A DNA stretch of 64,000 nt from Flavobacterium sp. K5-23 (GCF_023278045.1 NZ_CP056783.1:1583501-1647500), one strand, 5' to 3'; shown: positions 45,312 to 54,037, numbered from the stretch's first letter. Notes: a model not told the origin generated them from the letters alone. Translations and numbers: made by a program.

Positions 45312-45377
45312 GAAAATAGTTTGTAGGTTTCTTTGTTTCGAAATCTATAAGATGAAATCTAAAATCGTAATAGCACA

Positions 45378-45788
45378 ATGAAAGTAACTATAAGTAGAAA
45401 AGCCCATTTTAACGCAGCTCACCGTTTGTATCGAAAAGACTGGACTTTTGAGCAAAACGATGCGGTTTTTGGTAAGTGTAATAACCCTAATTTCCATGGA
45501 CACAATTATGATCTAACAGTTAGTGTCACTGGTAAAATTGACCAAGAGACGGGTTATGTAATGGATGTGAAATTTTTGGCTGATATTATCAGGGAGGAAG
45601 TGGAGTGTCAATTTGATCATAAAAACCTCAATTTGGATGTTCCTGAATTTGAAAATCTTAATCCTACTGCCGAGAATATTGTAGTGGTTATCTGGAATAA
45701 AATTAGAAAAAGAATAAAATCAGAATTTGATTTAGAAGTGGTTCTTTATGAAACACCTAGGAATTTTGTAACCTATAGAGGAGAGTAA
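45378..45788 (+). CDS. 6-pyruvoyltetrahydropterin/6-carboxytetrahydropterin synthase family protein
   Basis: A 136-residue T-fold protein with the zinc-binding residues in KAHFNAAHRLY and in NFHGHNYDLTV, the catalytic Cys in GKCNNPNF, and GYVMDVKFL. LNPTAENIVVVIWNKI is the conserved late helix. It belongs to the QueD/PTPS family: it either makes 6-carboxytetrahydropterin for queuosine or acts in pterin synthesis. Other queuosine genes are not in the window, so QueD is not certain. The stop overlaps the next ATG by one base. Confidence 0.86.
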   Translation: MKVTISRKAHFNAAHRLYRKDWTFEQNDAVFGKCNNPNFHGHNYDLTVSVTGKIDQETGYVMDVKFLADIIREEVECQFDHKNLNLDVPEFENLNPTAENIVVVIWNKIRKRIKSEFDLEVVLYETPRNFVTYRGE

Positions 45789-46252
45789 TGGCATTGCAAA
45801 TAGGAGATAAAATCCTCAATTTTAAAGCAAAGGATTCCTATGGGAATGATTTTGATAGTCATGATGTTGTTGGGATTAAGCCATTAGTGATTTATTTTTA
45901 TCCAAAAGACAATACGCCAGGTTGTACTGCTCAAGCTTGTAGTTTCAGGGGTCAATATGAGGATTTCACTGATCAGGGTGCTGAGGTTATCGGTATTAGT
46001 AGTGATAGTGTAGCTTCACATCAAAAATTTTCCAACCAATATAAACTGCCTTTTATTTTACTTTCGGATTTTGATAAAAAGATCCGAACACTCTTTGGGG
46101 TTCCTCCATCTTATTTTGGATTGATTCCTGGAAGAGTTACCTATGTAGTGGATAAAGGCGGTATAATACAGATGGTTTTCGATAGTAAAAAAGCAACAAA
46201 GCACATTGAAGCTGCTTTAGAGGTCGTTAAAAATTTGAAAACTAATAAATAA
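45788..46252 (+). CDS. bcp: Thioredoxin-dependent peroxiredoxin (Bcp/PrxQ type)
   Basis: A 154-residue peroxiredoxin: VIYFYPKDNTPGCTAQACSF carries peroxidatic Cys46 and resolving Cys51, the atypical two-Cys spacing of Bcp/PrxQ. GISSDSVASHQKFSNQYKLP and FGLIPGRVTYVVDKGG complete the family pattern. It reduces hydrogen and organic peroxides with thioredoxin in the cytoplasm. Its ATG shares a base with the previous stop, so it is translated with the pterin-synthase gene. A terminator follows 6 bases after its end. Confidence 0.93.
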   Translation: MALQIGDKILNFKAKDSYGNDFDSHDVVGIKPLVIYFYPKDNTPGCTAQACSFRGQYEDFTDQGAEVIGISSDSVASHQKFSNQYKLPFILLSDFDKKIRTLFGVPPSYFGLIPGRVTYVVDKGGIIQMVFDSKKATKHIEAALEVVKNLKTNK

Positions 46253-46257
46253 TAACA

Positions 46258-46292
46258 ACTTGATTTGCTTTTAAAATCAAGTGTATTTTTTT
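46258..46292 (+). terminator. Factor-independent terminator after bcp
   Basis: ACTTGATTT (46258-46266) pairs with AAATCAAGT (46274-46282) and is followed by GTATTTTTTT. The 9-bp stem and T-run end the idi/queD-like/bcp transcripts. Confidence 0.8.
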
Positions 46293-46308
46293 AAACATAT
46301 TCATAAAT

Positions 46309-47271
46309 ATGAAAATTTATCCTTTACAATTTGAACCCATTCTAAAAGAAAGAATTTGGGGTGGTGAAAAATTAAAAGCCGTATTAAATAAACCAATTTC
46401 TTCATCAATTACTGGTGAGTCATGGGAGCTTTCAGCAGTAGAGGGCGATATAAGTGTTGTGGCAAATGGAGATTTAATAGGTAAATCATTGTTATGGCTT
46501 ATTGATTCAGCACCAAATGAATTGTTAGGATCTAAGGTGTATGAAAGATTTGGCAAACAATTCCCATTGCTTTTTAAATATTTGGACGCTCGTGAGGATT
46601 TATCTATACAGGTGCATCCTAATGATGAATTAGCTAAGCAGCGTCATAATTCATTTGGAAAAACAGAGATGTGGTACGTTATGCAAGCTGACCCTGAGGC
46701 AAGTATAATTGTAGGTTTTAAAGAGCCTTCAAATGCTAAGGAATACGTTGAAAACTTGAATAATAATTCTTTATTGTCAATATTAGAAGAGATTAAAGTG
46801 GAAGCTGGCGATGTGTTTTTTTTAGAAACCGGAACGGTACATGCTATAGGATCGGGTAATCTTATAGCAGAAATTCAACAAACTTCGGATGTGACGTATC
46901 GATTATATGATTTTGATAGAGTAGACGCTCAAGGTAATTCAAGGGAGCTACATGTTGATTTAGCACTAGAAGCTATAAACTACTCTAAAATAGAGTCTAA
47001 TAAAAAATATGAAAGGAATCTCAATGAATCTAATGTCATTGTTGATTGTCCTTATTTTACCACTAATTTTATTCCTTTAGACGGGGAAGTGGTTGTTTCT
47101 AAATCAGGAGATACATTTACAGTGTATATGTGTGTTGAAGGCGAATTTGAAATTACTTTTGAAAAAGCAATATATAAATATTTGAAAGGGGATACGGTAT
47201 TGATTCCGGCTGCAATGAATGCTTATATTCTTAATGGAAATGCTTCAATTTTAGAAATATATATTTCATAG
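46309..47271 (+). CDS. manA: Mannose-6-phosphate isomerase, class I (short type)
   Basis: A 320-residue cupin protein: KERIWGGEKLKAVL, GESWELSAVEGD, LFKYLDAREDLSIQVHPNDE with zinc ligands in QVHPND, and ETGTVHAIGSGNLIAEIQQT with the next ligand His. The second cupin at the C-terminus is regular (GDTFTVYMCVEGEFEI). It interconverts fructose 6-phosphate and mannose 6-phosphate and so feeds GDP-mannose and fucose supply for surface glycans. The gene stands alone behind the bcp terminator. Confidence 0.92.
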   Translation: MKIYPLQFEPILKERIWGGEKLKAVLNKPISSSITGESWELSAVEGDISVVANGDLIGKSLLWLIDSAPNELLGSKVYERFGKQFPLLFKYLDAREDLSIQVHPNDELAKQRHNSFGKTEMWYVMQADPEASIIVGFKEPSNAKEYVENLNNNSLLSILEEIKVEAGDVFFLETGTVHAIGSGNLIAEIQQTSDVTYRLYDFDRVDAQGNSRELHVDLALEAINYSKIESNKKYERNLNESNVIVDCPYFTTNFIPLDGEVVVSKSGDTFTVYMCVEGEFEITFEKAIYKYLKGDTVLIPAAMNAYILNGNASILEIYIS

Positions 47272-47291
47272 TCGGTAATAGAAAGATAATG

Positions 47292-47299
47292 TGTACTTT
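47292..47299 (+). promoter_or_regulatory. Candidate -7 element for the 88-residue protein
   Basis: TACTTTTG at 47292-47299 fits TAnnTTTG and lies 41 bases before the ATG at 47340; no TTTG is at the -33 spacing. Confidence 0.42.
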
Positions 47300-47339
47300 T
47301 GCACACGCAAATTAAAGTTTTAAAATAAAAAAATAGAAA

Positions 47340-47606
47340 ATGGCAAACATTAAAAATTTAAAGAAAGACATCAACTACGTATTAGGAGATATTATTGAAG
47401 CAGTTTACTTATTTGAAATTTCTACTACAGGAAAGCCAACTGAGGAAACTAACGGTTTAATTGACGAAGCTATTGCTGCTTTTGACGTTTTGATCACAAA
47501 AGTGAACGCTAAGAATGTTGAAAACAAAAAAGCTCACTTCAAACAAATCAATGTTGAATTGGAACAAACTGCTAATCAATTGATTGCTAAAATCAACGAA
47601 TTGTAG
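47340..47606 (+). CDS. Conserved small hypothetical protein, helical
   Basis: An 88-residue acidic/amphipathic helical protein, MANIKNLKKDINYVLGDIIE, with EETNGLIDEAIAAFDVLITK and INVELEQTANQLIAKINEL. I know of no assigned function. Codon choice looks more regular (AAC, GAA, GCT, ATC) than in neighbouring genes, which would fit strong expression. It has its own promoter-like element and sits between manA and the tRNA-Thr pair. No signal peptide or membrane segment. Confidence 0.75.
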   Translation: MANIKNLKKDINYVLGDIIEAVYLFEISTTGKPTEETNGLIDEAIAAFDVLITKVNAKNVENKKAHFKQINVELEQTANQLIAKINEL

Positions 47607-47638
47607 TTAAAAAAAACTATAAAAAATTGCAGTTTTGT

Positions 47639-47669
47639 TTTGGATTATTCGAATTCAGCTGTATATTTG
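47639..47669 (+). promoter_or_regulatory. Promoter of the first tRNA-Thr
   Basis: TTTG (47639-47642), 19 bases, then TATATTTG (47662-47669): the full Bacteroidota -33/-7 consensus. Transcription should begin shortly before the tRNA at 47685. The same arrangement with identical spacing precedes the second copy. Confidence 0.82.
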
Positions 47670-47684
47670 CACTCGAAATGAGTC

Positions 47685-47758
47685 GCCAGCGTAGCTCAGT
47701 TGGCTAGAGCAGCTGATTTGTAATCAGCAGGTCGTGGGTTCGAGTCCCTCCGCCGGCT
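47685..47758 (+). tRNA. tRNA-Thr (anticodon TGT), copy 1
   Basis: A 74-base cloverleaf: acceptor GCCAGCG with CGCCGGC, D-arm GCTC...GAGC, anticodon arm GCTGA-TTTGTAA-TCAGC with anticodon TGT (reads ACA/ACN), and T-loop TTCGAGT. Position 4/69 is an A-C mismatch in the acceptor stem, and a T-T mismatch is seen in the T stem; both also occur in copy 2. CCA is not encoded. Confidence 0.95.
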
Positions 47759-47764
47759 CTTCGT

Positions 47765-47797
47765 AAAACCATCTAACTTTTGTTAGATGGTTTTTTT
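47765..47797 (+). terminator. Terminator of tRNA-Thr copy 1
   Basis: AAAACCATCTAAC (47765-47777), loop TTTT, GTTAGATGGTTTT (47782-47794), then more T. A 13-bp stem running into a T-tract. Confidence 0.88.
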
Positions 47798-47871
47798 ATT
47801 TACCATCATTTTTCATATAGTATTGGTTTTTAAACACTTTGAAAAATAATGAAATTTAATTGTTTTTATTG

Positions 47872-47902
47872 TTTGAAAATATAAAATACAGCTGTATATT
47901 TG
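47872..47902 (+). promoter_or_regulatory. Promoter of the second tRNA-Thr
   Basis: TTTG (47872-47875), 19 bases, TATATTTG (47895-47902). From CAGCTGTATATTTG to the tRNA the sequence equals copy 1, while the -33 region is unrelated outside TTTG. Confidence 0.82.
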
Positions 47903-47917
47903 CACTCGAAATGAGTC

Positions 47918-47991
47918 GCCAGCGTAGCTCAGTTGGCTAGAGCAGCTGATTTGTAATCAGCAGGTCGTGGGTTCGAGTCCCTCCGCCGGCT
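47918..47991 (+). tRNA. tRNA-Thr (anticodon TGT), copy 2
   Basis: The 74 bases are identical to copy 1, including the A4-C69 acceptor mismatch. The flanks from the promoter -7 box to the terminator are nearly identical as well, so the transcription unit was duplicated as a whole. Confidence 0.95.
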
Positions 47992-47997
47992 CTTTGT

Positions 47998-48032
47998 AAA
48001 ACCATCTAACTTTTGTTAGGTGGTTTTTTTTT
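47998..48032 (+). terminator. Terminator of tRNA-Thr copy 2
   Basis: AAACCATCTAAC (47999-48010), loop TTTT, GTTAGGTGGTTT with one G-T pair, then a T-run. It differs from copy 1 by a single A-to-G change in the stem. Downstream, 48033-48222 contains no supported gene. Confidence 0.87.
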
Positions 48033-48222
48033 GGATCCTATAAAAATGAATTTAATCGTTATTTTAGTGAGGAAGTTAATACCTTTTGGAGGTGTATCAA
48101 TCAGTCTTTAATTTCAGTTGGCCTGTTTAAAAATAAACGCTGTTTTTCAAGTGGTTTTAACGAGATCTAAAGAAGTATTCTTTAATATGAAGGTATTGCT
48201 TCGTTTTATAGTTTTAATCAAA

Positions 48223-48257
48223 AAAAGCCGTCTCGTGTATATTACGAGACGGCTTTT
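48223..48257. terminator. Strong terminator for the DUF4369 gene
   Basis: AAAAGCCGTCTCGT (48223-48236) and ACGAGACGGCTTTT (48244-48257) form a perfect 14-bp GC-rich stem with a 7-base loop. On the minus strand it is followed by a T-run (A-tract 48221-48226 on the plus strand). It ends transcription of the gene finishing at 48290. Confidence 0.88.
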
Positions 48258-48289
48258 AGATTTTATGGTAAAAAAGGATTTTAGTCCTT

Positions 48290-49000
48290 TTATTTTTGAG
48301 TTTTGATTTTAGCTACATACTCAGTTAATTTCTTCCCGTATAGCGATTTTGCAACCTTAGGAGTCATCGATTTTTGTATGGTGTCTAAATATTTAATGTT
48401 GATATCGTAAATATCAGACAAAGTAATATAAGGTGCTACTTCGTAGTCTTTATGATTTATTGCGAAATTAGTTGCGAATAAATATTTTCTTTTTGTGTTT
48501 GCATCTTGTTTAGCACTTATGCTATCAGTTGTTTTAGCATTATTGTTTTTTATAGAATTAAACTTAAGTTCTATTAAGTCAAGTTCTTCATCTCTAAATC
48601 GAGTGTTTATTTTTTTGTATTCTTCATAAAGTTCATGATTTTTTGACCCTGTAATTTTAGCATTCGACAAGAACTTGTCTAAGCTTGTGTCAACGGTAAT
48701 GTTACCAGGTTCAGCAAAAAAAGATAAATTATTGTCTAATGAATTGCTTACGCCTCTGTCCAAGAATAAATAAAGCATTTCAGGTGATTTTAATTCGATA
48801 TCACTTTCAAAAGCTGAATCCCCATCGATATTGATAGTGTCTAATGCTACAAGTTTAGAGTCAACAACTCTTTGGATATATAAAGTTCCCTTCTTTAATC
48901 CTTTTATATTTCCTTTAATATGTAAGTTAGCTTTTGAGTCACCCTTGTTACAAGAAATTAAAAGTATAAGTGTAACGAATGCAATAATAGTTTTTTTCAT
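48290..49000 (-). CDS. DUF4369 domain-containing lipoprotein
   Basis: A 236-residue protein with lipoprotein signal KTIIAFVTLILLISCNKGDS; Cys17 would be acylated. The following domain (HIKGNIKGLKKGTLYIQRVV, LVALDTINIDGDSAFESDIE) is the beta-rich DUF4369 module often found ahead of thioredoxin-like domains in Bacteroidota, but here no thioredoxin domain follows; instead a charged helical tail ends the protein. Role unknown; envelope location is expected. Confidence 0.8.
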   Translation of the reverse strand: MKKTIIAFVTLILLISCNKGDSKANLHIKGNIKGLKKGTLYIQRVVDSKLVALDTINIDGDSAFESDIELKSPEMLYLFLDRGVSNSLDNNLSFFAEPGNITVDTSLDKFLSNAKITGSKNHELYEEYKKINTRFRDEELDLIELKFNSIKNNNAKTTDSISAKQDANTKRKYLFATNFAINHKDYEVAPYITLSDIYDINIKYLDTIQKSMTPKVAKSLYGKKLTEYVAKIKTQK

Positions 49001-49068
49001 TGGTTTAATTTTTGGTGCAAAATAAAGAAAAATGTTGGTAAGTTACGGGTATGCTTCTGCTAATTTTT

Positions 49069-49103
49069 AAAAAAAATATCCCAACCTATTTCTAAGCTGG
49101 GAT
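49069..49103 (-). terminator. Probable terminator of the M61 peptidase gene
   Basis: ATCCCA (49078-49083) and TGGGAT (49098-49103) form a short stem, and the plus-strand A-tract at 49069-49076 gives a T-run on the minus strand just beyond it. The stem is short, so confidence is moderate. Confidence 0.55.
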
Positions 49104-49111
49104 TAGCTTTA

Positions 49112-50974
49112 TTATGATTTAAGCCAAGACTCTTTTAATGCTCTTTTGGAAAGATCAGTTGCTTTTAGACCTTCTTTTTCTTCATAAGTAAGTTTTACTT
49201 TTCCTTTAATAGTTTGTACAACCCCATTTCGTTTAATTTTTAAACTAATAACATCGTTTTCTTTCCAGTTTTGACTTTCGCTTATCATATCATAGATATT
49301 ATCCAGTGTATAAGCTTTATCATTTATGGCCATTATTATATCATCTCCTTTTAACTTAAGAGAAGTGTAAAAAGTATTTAATTCAATATTAGGAATCACA
49401 ATTATTTCCTTGGTCTCTTGGTTCACATCTATATAAGGGGTGTTTCCCTTAAGGAATACATTTTCCGCTACTTTTTCAGTGGTTTTAGTCACTCCAACTT
49501 TTGCAAAATAAGTGTCATAAGGAATTGGTGTGCTTCCAGAAACATAAGTAGTTAAAAATTCTCCCACTTCCGGATAGGTTAAAGATGTGATCTTAGCAAA
49601 AAGTTCGTTGTCATTAAAAGCTTTTGAAACGCCATATTCACTAGATAGTTTTTGCATTAAATCCAGTATTCCTCTTTCACCATTACTTTTTTCCCTGATT
49701 ATAATATCCAAGCACATTCCAATTAATGACCCTTTTTGATATACATTTATATATTGGTCTTTATAAGGTTGTTCTAGTACATTAGCACTCATAGTTGTAA
49801 AAGGCATCGTGTCATTCATCGCATTTGCCTGTTCTATCTGTCCTGAAAGGCGAGTGTAAAATTCTTCTTCGGTAATAAGTCCCTGATTAATTTGGAAAAG
49901 ATTAGCAAAGTATTCCGTCACTCCTTCGTACATCCATAAATGGGCTGACATTTTTGGGTCGTTGTAGTCGAAATCGTGAATTTCTTTAGAGTGAATGGTC
50001 AATGGAGTTACAATGTGAAAAAATTCGTGTGAAACCACATCCATCATTGATTTCACTAATTCATCTTTTGGCATCATTTCAGGTAATACAACTGTTGTTA
50101 CGGTAGGATGTTCTAATGCACCAAATCCCTTAGCGTCATCCTCTTTCATAGTTGATAAGTACAACAAAATACTGTATTTTTTAGTTGTATTTATTTTTCC
50201 TAAAAAATTCTTTTGTGCTATCATCATAGTTTTCATCTCAGGAGTAATGCTTTCGGCGGTGAATTTTCCTGTAGGAGAATAAACAGCGATTAAGATCTCC
50301 ATTCCGTCCACTGTAAAAGTGGTATAGTCGGGTTTAGAATACATAATAGGGTTTTCTACCAGTTCAGCGTAACGAGAACTGATAAAACTATCGTTTGTGT
50401 CGCTAGCGTCAAGGTCAACCATAGAAGTTGCTCCCCACAGCTCGGCTGGATGTGAAATAGTAATATGATACGGAATTGACATTTGATTGGTAAAATAACC
50501 CACAAAACAATGTGTGTTAAGCATTATGTTTTTTCCAGAATCAATATTTGAGCCTGCGGGAGAAAAGATTTCATCCTCTCCAAAATTCTTACCCGTTTCG
50601 GTATCAAAAGAGTCGTTAACCAAATAAGTGATTTTGTCTAGCATTTTTGCGTTTGAAATAGACCAAGAATTCACATCATTCTTTTTTACATTCAATACGT
50701 TACCTTTTGAATCATACGCTTTTAAATCCTCAATGTATCTACCATAATTATCTTCCGAATATGTTCCAGGAACCGTCTTTGGAATGTAATACGTAATTTC
50801 ATCAGTCAAAATTGAAGGCGCGGTTACAGTAACCATTACCTTGTCATTGTTTATTTCATTCAGATTGATTGCAACCTGGATTTGCTCTTTTTTAAGGGTA
50901 GGGGTTGTGGTACCAACGGTTTTACAACTCCAAAGAACAGATGCAAATGCAAATGCATAAAATATTTTTTTCAT
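49112..50974 (-). CDS. M61-family metallopeptidase with PDZ domain
   Basis: A 620-residue secreted protein. The signal region YAFAFASVLWSCKTVGTT contains a possible lipobox at VLWSC. The N-terminal beta domain (residues ~30-200) precedes the catalytic domain with HEFFHIVTP (HExxH near residue 313) and WMYEGVTEYFANLF (third zinc ligand Glu). The C-terminal 100 residues, with LKGDDIIMAINDKAYTLDNI, form a PDZ domain. M61 enzymes are glycyl aminopeptidases. Periplasmic or outer-membrane location is inferred. The next gene upstream on this strand is DUF2805, separated by a terminator. Confidence 0.88.
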   Translation of the reverse strand: MKKIFYAFAFASVLWSCKTVGTTTPTLKKEQIQVAINLNEINNDKVMVTVTAPSILTDEITYYIPKTVPGTYSEDNYGRYIEDLKAYDSKGNVLNVKKNDVNSWSISNAKMLDKITYLVNDSFDTETGKNFGEDEIFSPAGSNIDSGKNIMLNTHCFVGYFTNQMSIPYHITISHPAELWGATSMVDLDASDTNDSFISSRYAELVENPIMYSKPDYTTFTVDGMEILIAVYSPTGKFTAESITPEMKTMMIAQKNFLGKINTTKKYSILLYLSTMKEDDAKGFGALEHPTVTTVVLPEMMPKDELVKSMMDVVSHEFFHIVTPLTIHSKEIHDFDYNDPKMSAHLWMYEGVTEYFANLFQINQGLITEEEFYTRLSGQIEQANAMNDTMPFTTMSANVLEQPYKDQYINVYQKGSLIGMCLDIIIREKSNGERGILDLMQKLSSEYGVSKAFNDNELFAKITSLTYPEVGEFLTTYVSGSTPIPYDTYFAKVGVTKTTEKVAENVFLKGNTPYIDVNQETKEIIVIPNIELNTFYTSLKLKGDDIIMAINDKAYTLDNIYDMISESQNWKENDVISLKIKRNGVVQTIKGKVKLTYEEKEGLKATDLSKRALKESWLKS

Positions 50975-51053
50975 TTATTGTGTAATTTTACTTTTTTATT
51001 AGTCTTTCAAATTAGATTAATGTTACAGTCCATATTGGTTTTAAACCATAAAA

Positions 51054-51078
51054 AAAACACTCTGAATCAGAGTGTTTT
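51054..51078 (-). terminator. Terminator of the DUF2805 gene
   Basis: AAAACACTCTGA (51054-51065) and TCAGAGTGTTTT (51067-51078) form an 11- to 12-bp stem with a minimal loop, followed by a T-run on the minus strand. It begins 6 bases beyond the stop of the gene at 51085. Confidence 0.85.
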
Positions 51079-51084
51079 AATGGA

Positions 51085-51363
51085 TTAATCCAATTTATTT
51101 TTTATGTAATATTTACCGTCCAAATCTTCGTCAAAATCATCAATTTTAACAGGTTTTGGTTTTGGTTTATTTGCAGTAGCTTTCTTTTTCCACATTTCAA
51201 ATTTTTCTGCCGGCATCTTCTTTTTCATGATTTCAAGAACCTCTTTCTCGGATAAACCAAATTCTTTTTTAATGATTTCAAAAGGATTTTTTTCCTCTAA
51301 GGCCAATGTAACAAGTTTCTCTGTTTGTTCCCAGTTCAATTCTTTGCGGTTACTCTTTTTCAT
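51085..51363 (-). CDS. DUF2805 (TIGR03643) family small protein
   Basis: A 92-residue basic protein. LNWEQTEKLVTLALEEKNPF, EIIKKEFGLSEKEVLEIMKK and EKFEMWKKKAT match DUF2805, a helix-turn-helix-like family of unknown function widespread in marine and freshwater bacteria. A Lys/Pro-rich linker and an acidic tail follow. A nucleic-acid-binding role is plausible from the HTH-like pattern but not shown. Confidence 0.85.
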   Translation of the reverse strand: MKKSNRKELNWEQTEKLVTLALEEKNPFEIIKKEFGLSEKEVLEIMKKKMPAEKFEMWKKKATANKPKPKPVKIDDFDEDLDGKYYIKNKLD

Positions 51364-51480
51364 CAGGTGAAAATTAATTCAAATAGTTTTTAATGATTAA
51401 AATAATTGATTCTAAAATATATACCAATATTAATGAAAAAATATAAACTACTCAACATAAATTGATATTTTTTCTGATTA

Positions 51481-52308
51481 TCAGTAGTTTTCGTTCGATT
51501 GTTGTTTTTGAAACGGTATTTTCAATAGATTTTTCAATTGATTGTGTTCTTCAGTCTTCATATGTGTATCTACTCCATAAACGATATCTTCTTTGGGTAA
51601 AGTCATAAATGTGCCAAAAAGGCGATCCCAAACCGAGAAAATATTACCATAATTACTATCAGTATACGGTAATTTATAATGATGATGTACTTTATGCATG
51701 TCCGGAGACACAATAAAATAACTCAAGACAGTATCCCATTTTTTAGGCAATGAAATGTTAGCGTGATTAAATTGGGTCGCAATTAATGAAAGTGTTTGAT
51801 ATAAGAAAACCATCCACATAGGACTTCCTACAATTAAAACGCCCATTGTTGTAAAAGCAAAACGAATAACGCTTTCACCAGGATGATGTCTATTCGCCGT
51901 GGTGGTGTCTATCCAAGTATCTGTGTGATGAATTAGATGAAATCTCCATAAAAACTTGGTTCTGTGTTCGATATAATGAACAAGATAAGCTCCAATTAAA
52001 TCCAATAACAATAAACCGGTTAAAGCATAAAGCCACATAGGCATCGGTGGAAGCCATTGTAGTATTCCAAAATTATTTACAATAGTCCAATTGGCCGATT
52101 TTATTAGGATGAATGCCAATAAAAAATTAATGATAACTGTGGTTAAGGTTAGGAATACATTAATTCCTGCATGATGCCATTTTTTATAATTGAAATTAAA
52201 AAGTGGGTAAGCATTTTCAATTAGCCAAAAGATAGTGATACCACATATTAGAATTAAACTCCTATGAGAAGACGGTATTGTAGAAAAATAAGTAATAATT
52301 TCATTCAT
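51481..52308 (-). CDS. Sterol desaturase / fatty acid hydroxylase family membrane protein
   Basis: A 275-residue protein with about five membrane segments and the His clusters of the family: VHYIEHRTKFLWRFHLIHHT (HxxxH and HxxHH), ANRHHPGE and MHKVHHHYK, which bind a di-iron centre. It inserts oxygen or a double bond in a lipid; targets in Bacteroidota are not settled. It is transcribed in line with a DoxX-like gene 160 bases upstream. Confidence 0.88.
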   Translation of the reverse strand: MNEIITYFSTIPSSHRSLILICGITIFWLIENAYPLFNFNYKKWHHAGINVFLTLTTVIINFLLAFILIKSANWTIVNNFGILQWLPPMPMWLYALTGLLLLDLIGAYLVHYIEHRTKFLWRFHLIHHTDTWIDTTTANRHHPGESVIRFAFTTMGVLIVGSPMWMVFLYQTLSLIATQFNHANISLPKKWDTVLSYFIVSPDMHKVHHHYKLPYTDSNYGNIFSVWDRLFGTFMTLPKEDIVYGVDTHMKTEEHNQLKNLLKIPFQKQQSNENY

Positions 52309-52470
52309 TTTGTTCTGGTTTGATCCAAAAATAGTCTTTTTTGCTCTAACTATTTATTTGATAAAAAGATTTATAATCCCAACTTTATTTTTATCTGCGT
52401 AGGGAATTTTGATTAAATTCGATTCAAAAACAAATTGGCAAACAAGAAATAAAAAGTTATAACTATCTGT

Positions 52471-52824
52471 CTAGGTGTAAATATAGGCCCAATAGATTAA
52501 AACTAACTGAAAAGGCATACGTAAAAGCAAAACGTATTTTGGCAATCCCATCCCCGCTTTTTGGTTTTGGTACATGTATATATGTGAAGGGAAAACAGAA
52601 ATTAACAATGCTATAATTCCCCAAGCCGCAAAAGGGGAGAACATAGGAATCATAAGTGTAATTCCCAGTATTACTTCAGCTAGTCCACTTATTGTGTTTA
52701 ATAATTTAGGATTAGGAAAATAAGGAGGAATTATTTTTAGGTAAATTCTAGGGTTTCGGAAATGATTAAATCCTGCTACCATATAAATCAAAGCCATTAA
52801 GTAAAGGTGCCAAGGTAAACTCAT
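52471..52824 (-). CDS. DoxX-like small membrane protein
   Basis: A 117-residue protein with four hydrophobic segments: HLYLMALIYMVAGFNHF, then YFPNPKLLNTISGLAEVILG, FAAWGIIALLISVFPSHIYM and LLLRMPFQLVLIYWAY. GxxHF and SGLAEVxLG are typical of DoxX/MauE relatives. Function not established; a role in membrane redox balance is only a guess from the family. Confidence 0.8.
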   Translation of the reverse strand: MSLPWHLYLMALIYMVAGFNHFRNPRIYLKIIPPYFPNPKLLNTISGLAEVILGITLMIPMFSPFAAWGIIALLISVFPSHIYMYQNQKAGMGLPKYVLLLRMPFQLVLIYWAYIYT

Positions 52825-52879
52825 AATGAATTAAATTAAGTGACTAATATATGTATAATAATGGTTAGTAATCCAACAA

Positions 52880-53797
52880 TTAATTAGAAACGGCCGATTG
52901 TTTATTTCGATTTTTAAAATTCACATTCATAATTACAATAGCCATTATAATCAAAAAGATTCCGAACCACTGTGTCGCATTTACGCTTTCATTTAAAAGG
53001 ACAAAAGCCATCATTACAGATACAGGCAATTCAAGCGCCGAAACAATACTTCCCAAGCCAATTCCTGTAAGGGGAAAACCGGCGTTCATAAGCATAGGCG
53101 GGATGATAGTCCCAAAAAGGGCTAAAACGATTCCCCATTTCAGGAAAATGTCAAAATTAAAAGGGGTAACCTGAGTCGCTATAGAAAAGGAGAAAACAAT
53201 AACTGCACCACCTAAAAGCATGTATAAACTGCGTTGAGCAGAAGATATCCCAGTTGCAACACTATTAGCGGTAAACATCGTGGTTGTGAAAGAGGCTGCG
53301 GCCAGCATTCCCCACATGATTCCGTGCCAGTCCAGTTGTACGTCATTATTAATTAAATTAGTGGCTAAAATAGTTCCCACTAACACAATACCTACGGATA
53401 TAATTTTTTGGGTCGAAGGGATTCTTTTCTCTAGTATCATTTCGAGTAAAACGCCCATCCACACCGTTTGCATTAAAAGGACGATTCCTATTGAAACAGG
53501 AATGTATTTTACGGCTAAATAATAAAAAACACTGGTCATTCCTAGGGAAGTTCCAGCAAGCATAAGATGGAAAATGTTTCTTTTTGAGGCTTTTATGACT
53601 TCGTTTCCTTTTTTTGTTTTTTGAAATAAATTGATGATAAGTATTCCAATGATTCCTATAATAAATTGTGACGTTGTAACTTCTGCCGTGGTGTAATTTT
53701 CATCGTATGCCATTTTCACGAAAGTGGCAAGCATACCATAGCTTGTAGCTCCTAATCCTACTAAAAACACTCCCTTTAACACTCTATTTCCAAACAT
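52880..53797 (-). CDS. EamA-family (drug/metabolite) transporter
   Basis: A 305-residue protein with ten membrane segments arranged as two EamA repeats (residues ~5-135 and ~150-295). Landmarks are GATSYGMLATFVKMAY, MQTVWMGVLLEMILEKRIPS and LGSIVSALELPVSVMMAFVL. DMT exporters move amino acids, nucleotides or other small metabolites; the substrate cannot be inferred. Its start is about 240 bases from the divergent receptor gene. Confidence 0.88.
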   Translation of the reverse strand: MFGNRVLKGVFLVGLGATSYGMLATFVKMAYDENYTTAEVTTSQFIIGIIGILIINLFQKTKKGNEVIKASKRNIFHLMLAGTSLGMTSVFYYLAVKYIPVSIGIVLLMQTVWMGVLLEMILEKRIPSTQKIISVGIVLVGTILATNLINNDVQLDWHGIMWGMLAAASFTTTMFTANSVATGISSAQRSLYMLLGGAVIVFSFSIATQVTPFNFDIFLKWGIVLALFGTIIPPMLMNAGFPLTGIGLGSIVSALELPVSVMMAFVLLNESVNATQWFGIFLIIMAIVIMNVNFKNRNKQSAVSN

Positions 53798-54037
53798 TTT
53801 TTCAATTTTAAAAAGCGGGCAAAGATAGGCTTTAGTTGGGAATTACAATCAATGACTATTTTCTTTTTAAAATAAACCTTCTAAGGATTGGTTTTTTATC
53901 CCAATTCTAGTGAAATTAAGATTGATCTTCTCCTAAAGAATGTTGGGTTCCTATTGAGACTGATGTTTAATTTATTTTTATTAGAGTGTAACAATAAGCT
54001 TACAACGAGTACTAATTGTGAATCTGAAATAAAAGAC

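Noticed and set aside
48118-48306. 62-codon plus-strand frame after the tRNA genes
   Set aside because: It runs through the strong terminator hairpin of the opposite gene and shows no family pattern.
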